Assembly (NCBI RefSeq): GCF_022026155.1
Contig: NZ_CP085041.1
Location: forward strand, 714,306 to 778,305
DNA length: 64,000 nt
From: Dissulfurimicrobium hydrothermale
Lineage (GTDB): Bacteria > Desulfobacterota > Dissulfuribacteria > Dissulfuribacterales > Sh68
Direction: 5' to 3'
Shown here: one piece after another, positions 9,278-18,199 of the stretch
Layout of the letters: every line of letters begins with the position of its first letter
Numbering within the stretch: position 1 is the first letter of the stretch
Notes under the pieces: model-generated
What the model was told of the DNA's origin: nothing
Databases searched by the model: none
The model's input: only the letters and a program-made list of their open reading frames with translations
Program-made: the position numbers and the translations under genes

Positions 9278-10087
9278 ATGCAGCTTCCGAAGATTGATTG
9301 GAGCAGGCTTTGGAAAGAGGCAAGGGCCAGGGAAAAGAGGCGCAAGGGACCGGATGTGTGGGACAGGCGCGCCCCATCTTTTGCAAAACATGCCTCAAAG
9401 AGCCCTTATGTAAGGGAGTTCATTAGGATCCTGTCGCCGGAGCCGTCCTGGAGTGTCCTGGATGTGGGCTCCGGACCGGGCACACTCGCGATCCCGCTGG
9501 CCGATAAGGTCAGGGAGATTACAGCGATAGATTTTTCCGGGGCCATGATTGAACTCCTAAAGAAGGAATGCGCCTGCCGCGGGATAAAAAACATAACGGC
9601 TGTCAAGGCCTCGTGGGAAGACGACTGGAATGCTGTCGGCATCTGGCCCCATGATGTAGCCATAGCCTCGAGGTCCATTGTCGTGGATGACCTCGAGGCC
9701 GCGCTTTTAAAGCTTGATGGCATTGCCAGAAAACAGGTCTATATCTCCGCCCCGGTTGGGGACGGCCCTATGGACAGGAGGCTCTTTGAGGCCGTGGGCC
9801 GGGATTTCCCCGAACGGCCCGACTACATATATGTCTACAATCTCCTTCATCAGCTCGGGATACTGGCCGATGTCACCTTTATTACCCTTCGGGACAAAAA
9901 GACATACGACAGCTTCGGCGAGGCCTTTGAGTCGAATAAATGGATGTTTGATAATATCACGCCGGAAGAAGAAGAAAGGCTTGAAAACTACCTGAAAGAC
10001 CACCTTGCGCCTGAAGGGGGAGGGCTTTCAATGTCATACGAACGCCTTGTCCGCTGGGCGGTCATAAGCTGGAAAAAACAAGCCTGA
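9278..10087 (+). CDS. Class I SAM-dependent methyltransferase
   Basis: 269 residues. Motif I is clear (VLDVGSGPGTLAIPLA, about residues 62-77), followed by the acidic loop AIDFSGAMIELLKK and a motif-IV-like stretch. No signal peptide or membrane segment. The substrate cannot be read from sequence. The gene follows the ModE-like regulator closely (11-base gap) and is probably co-transcribed, which might hint at metal- or cofactor-related methylation, but that is speculation. Confidence 0.75.
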   Translation: MQLPKIDWSRLWKEARAREKRRKGPDVWDRRAPSFAKHASKSPYVREFIRILSPEPSWSVLDVGSGPGTLAIPLADKVREITAIDFSGAMIELLKKECACRGIKNITAVKASWEDDWNAVGIWPHDVAIASRSIVVDDLEAALLKLDGIARKQVYISAPVGDGPMDRRLFEAVGRDFPERPDYIYVYNLLHQLGILADVTFITLRDKKTYDSFGEAFESNKWMFDNITPEEEERLENYLKDHLAPEGGGLSMSYERLVRWAVISWKKQA

Positions 10088-10286
10088 CCAGCCTGCCCAA
10101 AATAAGTAGCTCGGATTCAAGACATATTCTCACGGTCGGCTTTTTGTCAAATGCCGGCAGTACAGGCAGTGTCGATATCTCCGACTTGAGGTAGCGGCCC
10201 TGTGCTGTCGCTAGATGGCGGTGGCTGCAGGTTGTTTGTTATCTGTTGATCTTGAATTTAGATGCTCAGAGCTATTGCATGTTACA

Positions 10287-10312
10287 CTGAAAGTTAGCTA
10301 AATAAACTTTAG
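10287..10312. promoter_or_regulatory. Inverted repeat upstream of Cus-type efflux genes
   Basis: The gap 10088-10339 has no gene. Near its end CTGAAAGTT (10287-10295) is mirrored by AACTTTAG (10305-10312), an imperfect dyad about 30 bases before the tolC-like start. It may be an operator for a metal-responsive regulator. It does not resemble the CueR or CsoR sites I know, and no regulator gene adjoins. Confidence 0.3.
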
Positions 10313-10339
10313 CCAGTTTTTGAGTTGAGAGGGGACGTC

Positions 10340-11635
10340 ATGAATCCTTTTTTTGCCTTCTTTCTGGCGATGGTGTTTGCCTTGTCGGCCTGGTCAGGCG
10401 GGGCGGTTTATGCCGCAGGGCCCCAGCCTGCTGAAGACCTTGCCCACCTTATCGATGCAGCCCTGGCCAACAATCCTGAAATCAAGGCCTCAGAGGCCCG
10501 CTGGCAGGCCTATAAAAACCGTATCGCACAGGCCCGTTCACTTGACGATCCGATGCTGACGTTTAAGATACAAAATGGAGTACTGAAGACCCCTCTCGAT
10601 TTCCAAAAAGACAGTATGACCGCCAAGGTGATAGGCGTAAGTCAGCAGATCCCGTTTTGGGGCAAGCGGGAGCTCAAGGGAGAGGCGGCGAGTCATGAGG
10701 CCGAGGCCTTAAAATGGGATGTCGATGAACGCAAGCTCGAGTTGGCCAGGATGGTCAAGGAGACTTGGTACCGACTTTATTATGTTGACAAGGCGACGGC
10801 CGTTGTCGATAACAATATAAAAGTGATCGGCGGCTTCATTACCATTGCCGAGACGAGATATGCGGTCGGCCAAGGGGTACAGCAGGATATCTACAAGGCG
10901 CAGGTGGAGCGATCCAAGATGCTCGACATGCGTATATCCCTTGAGCAGCAGCGGAAAAGCCTTGAGGCGACCCTCAACAACCTCCTCTATCGGCCAGCCG
11001 ATACGCCGGTCGGCGCGATCCCTGACTTTGACCTGACGCCGCTCAATCTCTCAGCAGAAGAACTGCGAAAAGAGGCCTATAAAGACCGACCGAAGCTCAA
11101 GGCCCTTCAGGCCCTGATCGAGAAGGCCAATGCGGGCTACAGGCTCGCAGAAAGGGAATTTTATCCGGACTTCAACGTATCGTTAGAATATATGCAGCGG
11201 GAACCGGCCATGGGCGGTGAGGGTCTTGATATGTATTCCCTTGGGCTCACCTTCAATCTGCCCGTGCGGCGCGCACGACGCTATGCAATGGCGGCCGAGG
11301 CCGCTGCAGAGGAGGCCGAGGCCAGGGCTGAATTGAACAGCCTTAGAAACGACATCGATTCCGGCATCGTAGATCTCCTCGCCCAAATGAAAAAGCGACA
11401 GAAGCTTATAACGCTCTACAAGACAGGCATCATCCCACAGGCCGAACAGGATCTGGAGTCCGCAACCATAAATTATCGGGTGGGCAAGGTGGATTTTTTG
11501 ACCCTTCTGGACAGCCTGATGACCCTCTTCAACTATGAGCGTGAATATTATGAATCCATTGCCGATTACCAGATAAAGCTTGCTGGACTGGAGGCATTGG
11601 TTGGCAAGGAGCTGGGCAGACAAAATCAACCGTGA
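10340..11635 (+). CDS. TolC-family outer membrane channel of a Cu/Ag efflux system
   Basis: 431 residues from ATG 10340, chosen over the upstream TTG because GAGAGGGG lies just before it and a signal peptide follows (FFAFFLAMVFALSAWSGGAVYA). The body is the long-helix repeat pattern of TolC/CusC proteins: ALANNPEIKASEARWQAYKNR in the first half, TINYRVGKVDFLTLLDSL in the second. It should form the trimeric outer-membrane duct of the tripartite pump encoded downstream. Its stop overlaps the region just before the membrane-fusion gene. Confidence 0.88.
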   Translation: MNPFFAFFLAMVFALSAWSGGAVYAAGPQPAEDLAHLIDAALANNPEIKASEARWQAYKNRIAQARSLDDPMLTFKIQNGVLKTPLDFQKDSMTAKVIGVSQQIPFWGKRELKGEAASHEAEALKWDVDERKLELARMVKETWYRLYYVDKATAVVDNNIKVIGGFITIAETRYAVGQGVQQDIYKAQVERSKMLDMRISLEQQRKSLEATLNNLLYRPADTPVGAIPDFDLTPLNLSAEELRKEAYKDRPKLKALQALIEKANAGYRLAEREFYPDFNVSLEYMQREPAMGGEGLDMYSLGLTFNLPVRRARRYAMAAEAAAEEAEARAELNSLRNDIDSGIVDLLAQMKKRQKLITLYKTGIIPQAEQDLESATINYRVGKVDFLTLLDSLMTLFNYEREYYESIADYQIKLAGLEALVGKELGRQNQP

Positions 11636-11646
11636 GGTCCTTCATC

Positions 11647-13044
11647 ATGACCAATGGAAAAAAGATTGTGATATCCATGTTTATCCTCTCTATGCTCTTC
11701 CTAGGATGCTATCTTTGGCAACAGAAATGGCATATTCCATTCTGGCCAGGACAGGCAGGTGGGCAGACGGCGCAGTATTATTACACATGCCCCATGCACC
11801 CGTTTATTATCAGGGACAAGCCAGGAAACTGCCCGATATGCGGCATGACTTTGGTCAAGGTCAAGAAGGCGCCGGGCGTCCAGGCGGCCGCTCAGGCCGG
11901 CGCCAAGGTGGCTACAAAAGAGATGGCGGATTTGAGAGGGGTTTCTCTGTCACCAACCCAGATGGTCATGGCCAACGTTGCGGTCACAGAGGTGAAGCGG
12001 ATGCCGCTTTCCAGAGAGATCGACGCCGTGGGCATCGTTACATATGACCAGGCGCGGCAGGCCAAGGTGACTTCGTGGGTGTCGGGGCGGATCGACAGGT
12101 TGTATGTCAACAAGGTGGGTGATTATGTCTCGGTCAAGAGGCCGGTGGCCGAGATCTACTCACCTGACCTTGTGTCGAGCCAGGAGGAATATTTACTTGC
12201 CGTCAGGAGCCGAGATCAGTTGAAAGATTCACCCATTGCGGCCATCTCCCAGGAAGGGGAAGGGCTTGTCGCATCCGCCAGGGAGAGGCTTAAGCTCTTT
12301 GGATTGAAGGACCAACAGATCAAGGCATTGGAAAAGGCGGGGCGGCCCGATATCCACCTCCCGATCTATACGCCCCTTTCCGGCGTTGTGATCGATAAGC
12401 TCGTCCAGGAAGGGCAGTATGTGAACGTGGGCGAACCCCTTTTCGATATTGCCGACCTCTCTACCGTCTGGGTCGAGATGGAGGTCTATGAAAACGAGTT
12501 TCCATTCTTGAAGATCGGACAGGAGGCCGATATCGTTTCCCAATCTTTCCCAGGCAAGACCTTTCACGGCCGCATCTCTTACATCTATCCCTTTCTTGAC
12601 CCGAAGACCCGCACCGTAAGGGCGAGGGTGGAGATACACAACCCAGGTCTGGAGCTGAAGCCCAATATGTTCGTTGACGTCTCTGTTAAGGCGCCTCTTG
12701 GCGAGGTCCTTGCAGTTCCGGTGACCGCCGTGATTGAGACAGGCAGACGTAAGGTGGTCTGGGTTGAGACGGGGCAGGATAGGTTTGTGCCGCACTATAT
12801 CGAGACCGGTGTCAGGGCAAGAGGCTATGTCCAGGTCCTTTCCGGCCTCAAAGAGGGTGATATGGTCGCATCATCAGGCGGTTACCTGATCGATTCAGAG
12901 GCTCAATTGAGGTCGGGCAGTGGGCAGGGCTCCATGTCGGGGATGAAGATGCCCGGGGATGACAAGGGCGCATCTGCGCCAGCGCCGAAGCCAAAACCGA
13001 ATCCCAAAAACGGCGATCTGAAGATGGATGGCATGAAGATGTGA
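11647..13044 (+). CDS. cusB: CusB-like periplasmic adaptor with N-terminal heavy-metal-binding domain
   Basis: 465 residues from ATG 11647 (GAGG nine bases upstream); a GTG at 11632 overlapping the tolC stop is possible. An N-terminal membrane anchor/signal (VISMFILSMLFLGCYLW, Cys possibly lipidated) is followed by the heavy-metal-binding module YYTCPMHPF...PGNCPICGM, then the barrel-sandwich, lipoyl-like and beta-barrel domains of RND adaptors. The C-terminus is Met-rich (MSGMKM, LKMDGMKM), a typical Cu(I)/Ag(I) ligand tail. It links the inner-membrane pump to the outer channel and delivers metal. Confidence 0.9.
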   Translation: MTNGKKIVISMFILSMLFLGCYLWQQKWHIPFWPGQAGGQTAQYYYTCPMHPFIIRDKPGNCPICGMTLVKVKKAPGVQAAAQAGAKVATKEMADLRGVSLSPTQMVMANVAVTEVKRMPLSREIDAVGIVTYDQARQAKVTSWVSGRIDRLYVNKVGDYVSVKRPVAEIYSPDLVSSQEEYLLAVRSRDQLKDSPIAAISQEGEGLVASARERLKLFGLKDQQIKALEKAGRPDIHLPIYTPLSGVVIDKLVQEGQYVNVGEPLFDIADLSTVWVEMEVYENEFPFLKIGQEADIVSQSFPGKTFHGRISYIYPFLDPKTRTVRARVEIHNPGLELKPNMFVDVSVKAPLGEVLAVPVTAVIETGRRKVVWVETGQDRFVPHYIETGVRARGYVQVLSGLKEGDMVASSGGYLIDSEAQLRSGSGQGSMSGMKMPGDDKGASAPAPKPKPNPKNGDLKMDGMKM

Positions 13045-13080
13045 TTTTATCGGGCAAAAAGCAAAAAGGATAATTACCCC

Positions 13081-16000
13081 ATGATCGAACGCATAATAGA
13101 ATATTCCGCCCGAAACAGGGTCATCATCCTGATGATCTTTGCCCTTGTCATTGCCTGGGGGATCTGGGCGGTCTATCATACGCCTGTCGACGCCATCCCT
13201 GACCTCTCCGACAACCAGGTGATCGTATATACCGAATATCCGGGCCGTTCGCCCCAGGTGGTAGAGGACCAGGTGACCTATCCTTTGGTAGTGAACCTCC
13301 AGGGGCTTCCTATGGTCAAGGCGGTGAGGGCGTCGAGTGCCTTCGGCTTTTCTATGATCTACGTGATATTTGACGACAAGGCCGACATCTATTGGGCCAG
13401 GACCAGGGTGTTGGAACGACTCAATTATGCGGCATCGTTTCTGCCTCCAGGGGTCACGCCGACCCTCGGCCCCGATGGTACCGGCGTGGGTCAGGTCTTC
13501 TGGTACACCATCGAAGGCAAAGGCTATGATCTGGAAAAGCTCAGGACCATTCAAGACTGGTTTGTCCGCTATCAATTGGAAACCGTCCCTGGGGTGGCCG
13601 AGGTGGCCTCCATCGGCGGCTATGTGCGCGAGTACCAGATCGACCTCGATCCCAATAAGCTCCTTGCCTACAATATCAATATCAGGGATGTCGTAGATGC
13701 AGTTAAACGCTCCAACAGCGAGGTCGGTGGCCGGATACTGGAGCAGTCCGATGCCGAGTACCTGATCCGCGGTACTGGTTATGTCCAATCCCTTCATGAC
13801 CTGGAAGATATTGTTGTGGGCGCTGATGCGCGCGGTACGCCGGTCTATGTGAAGAATCTGGGTGTTGTCCAGCTTGGCGGCGCCATCCGCCGCGGTCTTT
13901 TGGACGTAAACGGCAAGGGTGAGGCGGTTGGCGGGATCGTTGTCATGCGTTACGGAGAAAACGCCAAGGACGTAATCGACCGGGTCAAGGAGAAGATCAA
14001 GTCCCTGAAAAAGGGCCTCCCCCCTGGAGTGAAGATCGTCACCCGCTATGACCGGTCAGACCTCATCGAGCGCTCCATCCATACCTTGAAGCGGGCCCTG
14101 ACGGAAGAGTCGATAGTCGTATCCCTCGTGGTGTTGATCTTCCTTCTCCACTTCCAGAGCGCCATGGTGATCGTCATCACCCTTCCCATTGCCGTCTTGA
14201 TCTCCTTTATCGCCATGAAGCTCATTGGAGTCACCTCAAATATCATGTCGCTGGGTGGGATTGCCATCGCCATTGGCGTCCTGGTGGATGCCGGGGTGAT
14301 CATGGTGGAAAACTGCTACCGGCACCTCACGGAACTCCCCCCTGAAGAACGGCGGGAAAAACGGCTGGAGGTCGTCATAGCTTCGGCAAAGCAGGTGGGC
14401 AGGGCCATCTTCTTTTCGCTGGCCATCATCGTCCTCTCCTTTGTCCCTGTCTTCATGCTTGAAGGGCAGGAGGGGAAGCTCTTTCATCCCCTAGCCTTTA
14501 CAAAGACCTTTTCCATGATCGGTTCGGCGATGATCGCCATCACACTCGTGCCGGTACTGATGTACTACCTGATGCGCGGCAAGATGCCGCCGGAAAGCGC
14601 AAACCCGGTCTCCTCATTTTTTATCAGGCTCTATTCGCCGGTGATAAAGTGGGTGCTCAAACACAAGAAGACCACTATCTTTCTGAACATCCTGGCATTA
14701 GGGATTGCCATACCCATGTTCATGTCCATCGGCAGCGAGTTCATGCCGCCGCTCGATGAGGGCTCGCTTCTCTACATGCCGGTGACCCTGCCGAATATTG
14801 CCATCACCGAGGCGAAGCGGCTTATCCAGGTTCAGGACGCCATTATCAAGAGCCAGCCGGAGGTGGAGAGCGTCCTTGGCAAGGTGGGGCGGGCTGAGAC
14901 CGCCACCGATCCGGCGCCGATCTCTATGTTCGAGACGATTATCACCTTGAAGCCCAAGGATATGTGGCGGCCGGGCATTACCAAAAACGACATCATCTCA
15001 GAGCTGGACGCCAAGCTTCAGATCCCGGGGGTGCGTAACGGTTGGACCCAGCCTATCATCAATCGGATCAACATGCTTTCGACAGGGGTACGGACCGATC
15101 TCGGGGTAAAGATATTCGGCAGCGATTTAAGTGTGTTGCAAGATCTTGCTGTTAAAGCCGAGGGGATATTGAAGACCGTTCCCGGTGCTGCGGACGTGGT
15201 GGCGGAGCGTGTAACCGGAGGTGACTATATCGACATAGACGTGGATAGGGAGGCGGCGGCCCGTTACGGCGTGCAGGTACAGGATGTTCAGGACGTAATC
15301 GAAACGGCCCTTGGTGGTGAGCGGATTACCACCTTTGTCAATGGCAGGGATCGGTTTCCGATCCGGGTCAGGTACCTTCGCGACTACCGGGACAGCATCC
15401 AAAAGATCCGACGCATCCTTGTCTCAGGCATGGACGGGGCGCAAATACCCCTGTCTCTTGTGACAAAGGTAAGGGTGACCACCGGCGCACCCGAGATCGC
15501 AAGCGAAGGCGGGTTGTTGCGTTCCATCGTGTTTTTAAACGTCCACGGCAGGGACATGGGGGGATTCGTCAGGGATGCCAAGCGGGTGTTGGAAAGGAAA
15601 CTAAGGCTGCCGCCAGGCTACTATGTCTTATGGTCTGGCCAGTGGGAGAATCAGGTCAGGGCGAAGAAGCGGCTTGAGATACTTATTCCGGCAGGGATGC
15701 TGATCATCTTCATCCTCCTCTACTTTACCTTTCGTTCGGCGCTTGAGGCGTCCATGGTCATGCTCTCGGTGCCATTCGCCCTGGTAGGCGGGGTTTATCT
15801 TGTAAAGGCCCTTGGTTATAACATGTCGGTCGCGGTCTGGGTCGGTTTCATCGCCCTCTACGGGATAGCAGTGGAGACCGGCGTGGTGATGGTCATCTAC
15901 CTCCACGAGGCCCTGGACAAGCGGCTCATTAAAGGCCCGATCACCGAGCAGGATATCTACGACGCCACCTTTGAGGGGGCAGTACTCAGGCTTCGGCCAA

Positions 16001-16218
16001 AGCTCATGACCGTGGCGGTTGCCTTGCTGGGTCTCGTGCCGATCATGTGGTCGGACGGTACAGGCGCCGACGTGATGAAGCCTATTGCAGCGCCGATGAT
16101 CGGCGGCATGATCTCGTCGGCCATCCACGTCCTCATCATGACGCCGGTGATCTTTGTCCTCATGAAGACACATGATCTCAAAAAGGGTAAGCTGAAATAT
16201 TCAGGCATGAAACATTAA
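13081..16218 (+). CDS. cusA: CusA-like heavy-metal RND efflux pump
   Basis: 1045 residues, the usual RND length with twelve membrane helices. The start (RNRVIILMIFALVIAWGIW), the VDAIPDLSDNQVIVYTEYPGR periplasmic block and IAIGVLVDAGVIMVENCYRH in TM4 (the proton-relay Asp) mark the heavy-metal-efflux subfamily. Methionines in LYMPVTLPN, PAPISMFETI and NRINMLSTGVRT lie where CusA places its Cu/Ag-binding triad (M573, M623, M672), so copper/silver rather than Zn/Co/Cd specificity is likely. It follows cusB by 36 bases. No two-component regulator is encoded nearby. Confidence 0.92.
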   Translation: MIERIIEYSARNRVIILMIFALVIAWGIWAVYHTPVDAIPDLSDNQVIVYTEYPGRSPQVVEDQVTYPLVVNLQGLPMVKAVRASSAFGFSMIYVIFDDKADIYWARTRVLERLNYAASFLPPGVTPTLGPDGTGVGQVFWYTIEGKGYDLEKLRTIQDWFVRYQLETVPGVAEVASIGGYVREYQIDLDPNKLLAYNINIRDVVDAVKRSNSEVGGRILEQSDAEYLIRGTGYVQSLHDLEDIVVGADARGTPVYVKNLGVVQLGGAIRRGLLDVNGKGEAVGGIVVMRYGENAKDVIDRVKEKIKSLKKGLPPGVKIVTRYDRSDLIERSIHTLKRALTEESIVVSLVVLIFLLHFQSAMVIVITLPIAVLISFIAMKLIGVTSNIMSLGGIAIAIGVLVDAGVIMVENCYRHLTELPPEERREKRLEVVIASAKQVGRAIFFSLAIIVLSFVPVFMLEGQEGKLFHPLAFTKTFSMIGSAMIAITLVPVLMYYLMRGKMPPESANPVSSFFIRLYSPVIKWVLKHKKTTIFLNILALGIAIPMFMSIGSEFMPPLDEGSLLYMPVTLPNIAITEAKRLIQVQDAIIKSQPEVESVLGKVGRAETATDPAPISMFETIITLKPKDMWRPGITKNDIISELDAKLQIPGVRNGWTQPIINRINMLSTGVRTDLGVKIFGSDLSVLQDLAVKAEGILKTVPGAADVVAERVTGGDYIDIDVDREAAARYGVQVQDVQDVIETALGGERITTFVNGRDRFPIRVRYLRDYRDSIQKIRRILVSGMDGAQIPLSLVTKVRVTTGAPEIASEGGLLRSIVFLNVHGRDMGGFVRDAKRVLERKLRLPPGYYVLWSGQWENQVRAKKRLEILIPAGMLIIFILLYFTFRSALEASMVMLSVPFALVGGVYLVKALGYNMSVAVWVGFIALYGIAVETGVVMVIYLHEALDKRLIKGPITEQDIYDATFEGAVLRLRPKLMTVAVALLGLVPIMWSDGTGADVMKPIAAPMIGGMISSAIHVLIMTPVIFVLMKTHDLKKGKLKYSGMKH

Positions 16219-16279
16219 TCGGCAGGGGTGTGGCATGTCTTGCCCCCGCCGAGAAAATACAAGCAAAAGGAGAATGAAC

Positions 16280-16795
16280 ATGAAAAAACATACGGTCACC
16301 ATTGCATTGGCGGTCCTGGCGTTTGCAATCCCACCGACATCTATGGTCTCGGCCATGGAGCATGGGCGGCAGGGCCCGACGTCGTCTTCTATGCCCATGA
16401 CCGGACAGATGGACCATGGTCAGCACATGATGGACATGGGGACGAAAGCCTATGAAACAGTCGTCGACGGCGTAAAGGCGATCTTTAAGGTCATCGATAT
16501 GAGGGAGCGGATGAAGGGTATGGGCATGGTCATGCCTGAGGGCATTAAGGATACCCACCACGTCATGGTGGCCTTTAAGGATGCTAAGACCGGCAAGCCT
16601 ATTACCGAAGGCGAGGTCAGGATGAAGATCGTCGGGCCGGACAAGGCTGAGCAGGTGAAGGATCTGATGGGCATGGGAGATCACTTCGGGGCCGATTTCG
16701 ATCTCTCAAAGAAGGGCAGATATGGCGTCATGTGTAAGTTCAAGCTCAAGGACGGCAAGGTGAGAGAGGCCAAATTCTGGTATGAAGTAAAGTAA
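16280..16795 (+). CDS. Met/His-rich periplasmic protein, probable metal-binding partner
   Basis: 171 residues from the ATG at 16280, placed 7-8 bases after AGGAG; earlier in-frame starts lack this. A signal peptide (TVTIALAVLAFAIPP...VSA) precedes a segment packed with Met and His (MPMTGQMDHGQHMMDMG, MKGMGMVMPEG). The C-terminal half (GKPITEGEVRMKIVGPDK to FWYEVK) has the beta-sandwich wording of FixH/YtkA-like domains. It is the fourth gene of the efflux cluster (61 bases after cusA). A role in periplasmic Cu(I)/Ag(I) buffering or delivery is inferred from composition and context; it is not CusF-like in sequence. Confidence 0.7.
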   Translation: MKKHTVTIALAVLAFAIPPTSMVSAMEHGRQGPTSSSMPMTGQMDHGQHMMDMGTKAYETVVDGVKAIFKVIDMRERMKGMGMVMPEGIKDTHHVMVAFKDAKTGKPITEGEVRMKIVGPDKAEQVKDLMGMGDHFGADFDLSKKGRYGVMCKFKLKDGKVREAKFWYEVK

Positions 16796-16803
16796 TTTAT
16801 ATT

Positions 16804-16920
16804 TAGCGTGGAATTCCGGGAGCTATCACATGAGCAATCATCGCAAGTTGCCAAAGCTATTTGAGTTGTGCCTTTTGAAGGCAGGGCGATTAACGCTGGC
16901 GCTCCTGGAATTCCACGCTA
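16804..16920. repeat. 117-bp element bounded by 20-bp inverted repeats
   Basis: TAGCGTGGAATTCCGGGAGC (16804-16823) is mirrored by GCTCCTGGAATTCCACGCTA (16901-16920) with one mismatch in 20. No target-site duplication is visible. It fills much of the gap between two convergent genes and resembles a miniature inverted-repeat element. It could alternatively act as a long stem-loop in the efflux transcript. Confidence 0.6.
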
Positions 16921-17030
16921 CTGAAGTCCGTATATGGGGCCGCTCGTTCAGTCATTCCATTCGGAAATCACAAATCGCAGATGACCGGCAATGCCAGGCG
17001 TGTTATTGCTATAAGTAACAATCTCAAAAA

Positions 17031-17054
17031 AGCGGAAGGTGCAAACCTTCCGCT
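17031..17054 (-). terminator. Intrinsic terminator of the YtkA/FixH-like gene
   Basis: Perfect 10-base stem AGCGGAAGGT/ACCTTCCGCT with a four-base loop. Read on the minus strand it is followed by a run of six T (complement of 17025-17030). It lies about 30 bases below the stop of the gene ending at 17086. Confidence 0.85.
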
Positions 17055-17085
17055 GTCCCAGCAAAAACCAATATTTTCTGCGGAC

Positions 17086-17493
17086 TTATTTTACATCAAT
17101 ATCGAATGACGTGTTGATATGTTTATTGCCGTTTGCTGCTGCCACATCGACAATCCAGCGCCCCTGCATCGTAAATTCGACCGTGGCGACGCATGAGGAA
17201 CCCTTATGTTCCAGATCCACTGGTGCAACCATATATGCCATCTTTTCCACCTTTTGGGTAATCTTCTCTTCTTGCATATAAGCCCGCAATCTTACGACAG
17301 GATTTGTCAAAGGCTTCCCTGTTGGATCGGTAACAGTAATTTTTAAGGTATTGTCTCCGACATGCGGCGGCATTTTTTCAAAGGCAATGGCTACAGTGTA
17401 GTCATCCACCTTCTGTTTCATTGCTCCATCTGCCGCATACGCTGCCCCTTCCACAAACAGTAAAACAATTACCCAAATAATGACATTCTTCAT
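17086..17493 (-). CDS. Periplasmic FixH/YtkA-like domain protein
   Basis: 135 residues with a signal peptide (NVIIWVIVLLFVEGAAYA) and a single Ig-like domain: YTVAIAFEKMPPHVGDNTLKI, then TDPTGKPLTNPVVRLRAYM and MQGRWIVDVAAA. This is the YtkA-like/FixH-type fold found beside copper transport and cytochrome oxidase genes. It is convergent with the Met/His-rich protein, which carries a similar domain, so both may be periplasmic helpers of metal handling. A Shine-Dalgarno GGAAG precedes the ATG. Function unproven. Confidence 0.65.
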   Translation of the reverse strand: MKNVIIWVIVLLFVEGAAYAADGAMKQKVDDYTVAIAFEKMPPHVGDNTLKITVTDPTGKPLTNPVVRLRAYMQEEKITQKVEKMAYMVAPVDLEHKGSSCVATVEFTMQGRWIVDVAAANGNKHINTSFDIDVK

Positions 17494-17571
17494 CTGCTTC
17501 CTCTTAATAAAATTGGATTAGAATCGAACCAACATGACTACTGAATTAGAGTATGGGCGTTATTTTATTTG

Positions 17572-18168
17572 TTAAGACTCCTTTTCCATCCCCAGTCTCT
17601 TTTCAATCTCGGAGTTTATCTCAAGCATCTTTTTGTATCCTGGGTCACTCCCATCCAGGAGTTTTTCAAAGTCTATATCCCGAAGAAGGCCTATGACCGA
17701 TGCCGTTTTTTGCGCCCGCGCCTCTATCTCATCAAGCGCCTTGCCCTGCTGGTCGTCAAGACCGCTAGTTTCCCTTAGTCGCCTCACATCGATCTCTGTT
17801 ACGAGCGCTGCGTTCAAAAAATAATGTGAAAGGACCATCACGAGCTGTCTTACCGCACGGAGAACGCTCGCCCGTTTTTCGTTTTCATATCTGAGCGCAG
17901 CAAGTCTCCTTTTTCTTTCGATCACCATGCCTGCAAGCAGGCCTGCCACCCCGCAAAGGGATATAAAGGTAAAGGACATGGGCAGCATCTGTCTGGAGAA
18001 GATAAGATGCGCAAAGGATGAAAGGCCATGGGCGCCCGGCTCAATATCCAGCTTTCCATGGGAGGTGAACAGGCTCAAGACAAGCATCATGTAAGGATGC
18101 GCAAAGAGTGCTCCAGCCGCAATACCGACTGCAAAACATATTGTTTTAAAAGGCATCTTTCCCTTCAT
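17572..18168 (-). CDS. Membrane protein with histidine-kinase-like dimerisation helix but no ATPase domain
   Basis: 198 residues from the ATG at 18168; an earlier ATG would run into the neighbouring amidotransferase gene. Two membrane helices (about residues 8-34 and 66-83) enclose a periplasmic loop. The cytoplasmic part contains VLSHYFLNAALVTEIDVRRL, resembling the H-box of HisKA domains, and a second helix ALDEIEARAQKTASVIGLLRDI like HisKA helix 2. The chain ends about 30 residues later with no N, G1 or G2 boxes. It may be a phosphotransfer or signalling half-protein, or a degenerate kinase. I do not recognise a named family. Confidence 0.5.
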   Translation of the reverse strand: MKGKMPFKTICFAVGIAAGALFAHPYMMLVLSLFTSHGKLDIEPGAHGLSSFAHLIFSRQMLPMSFTFISLCGVAGLLAGMVIERKRRLAALRYENEKRASVLRAVRQLVMVLSHYFLNAALVTEIDVRRLRETSGLDDQQGKALDEIEARAQKTASVIGLLRDIDFEKLLDGSDPGYKKMLEINSEIEKRLGMEKES

Positions 18169-18199
18169 GAAAACCGCATGGAAGGAATTGAAATTTGAT

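Noticed and set aside
12895-13797. 300-codon minus-strand frame across cusB/cusA
   Set aside because: Shadow of two genes with clear RND-system motifs; no sensible start or family.
16830-17018. 62-codon frame through the inverted-repeat element
   Set aside because: Lies in a non-coding repeat, no ribosome site and no homology seen.
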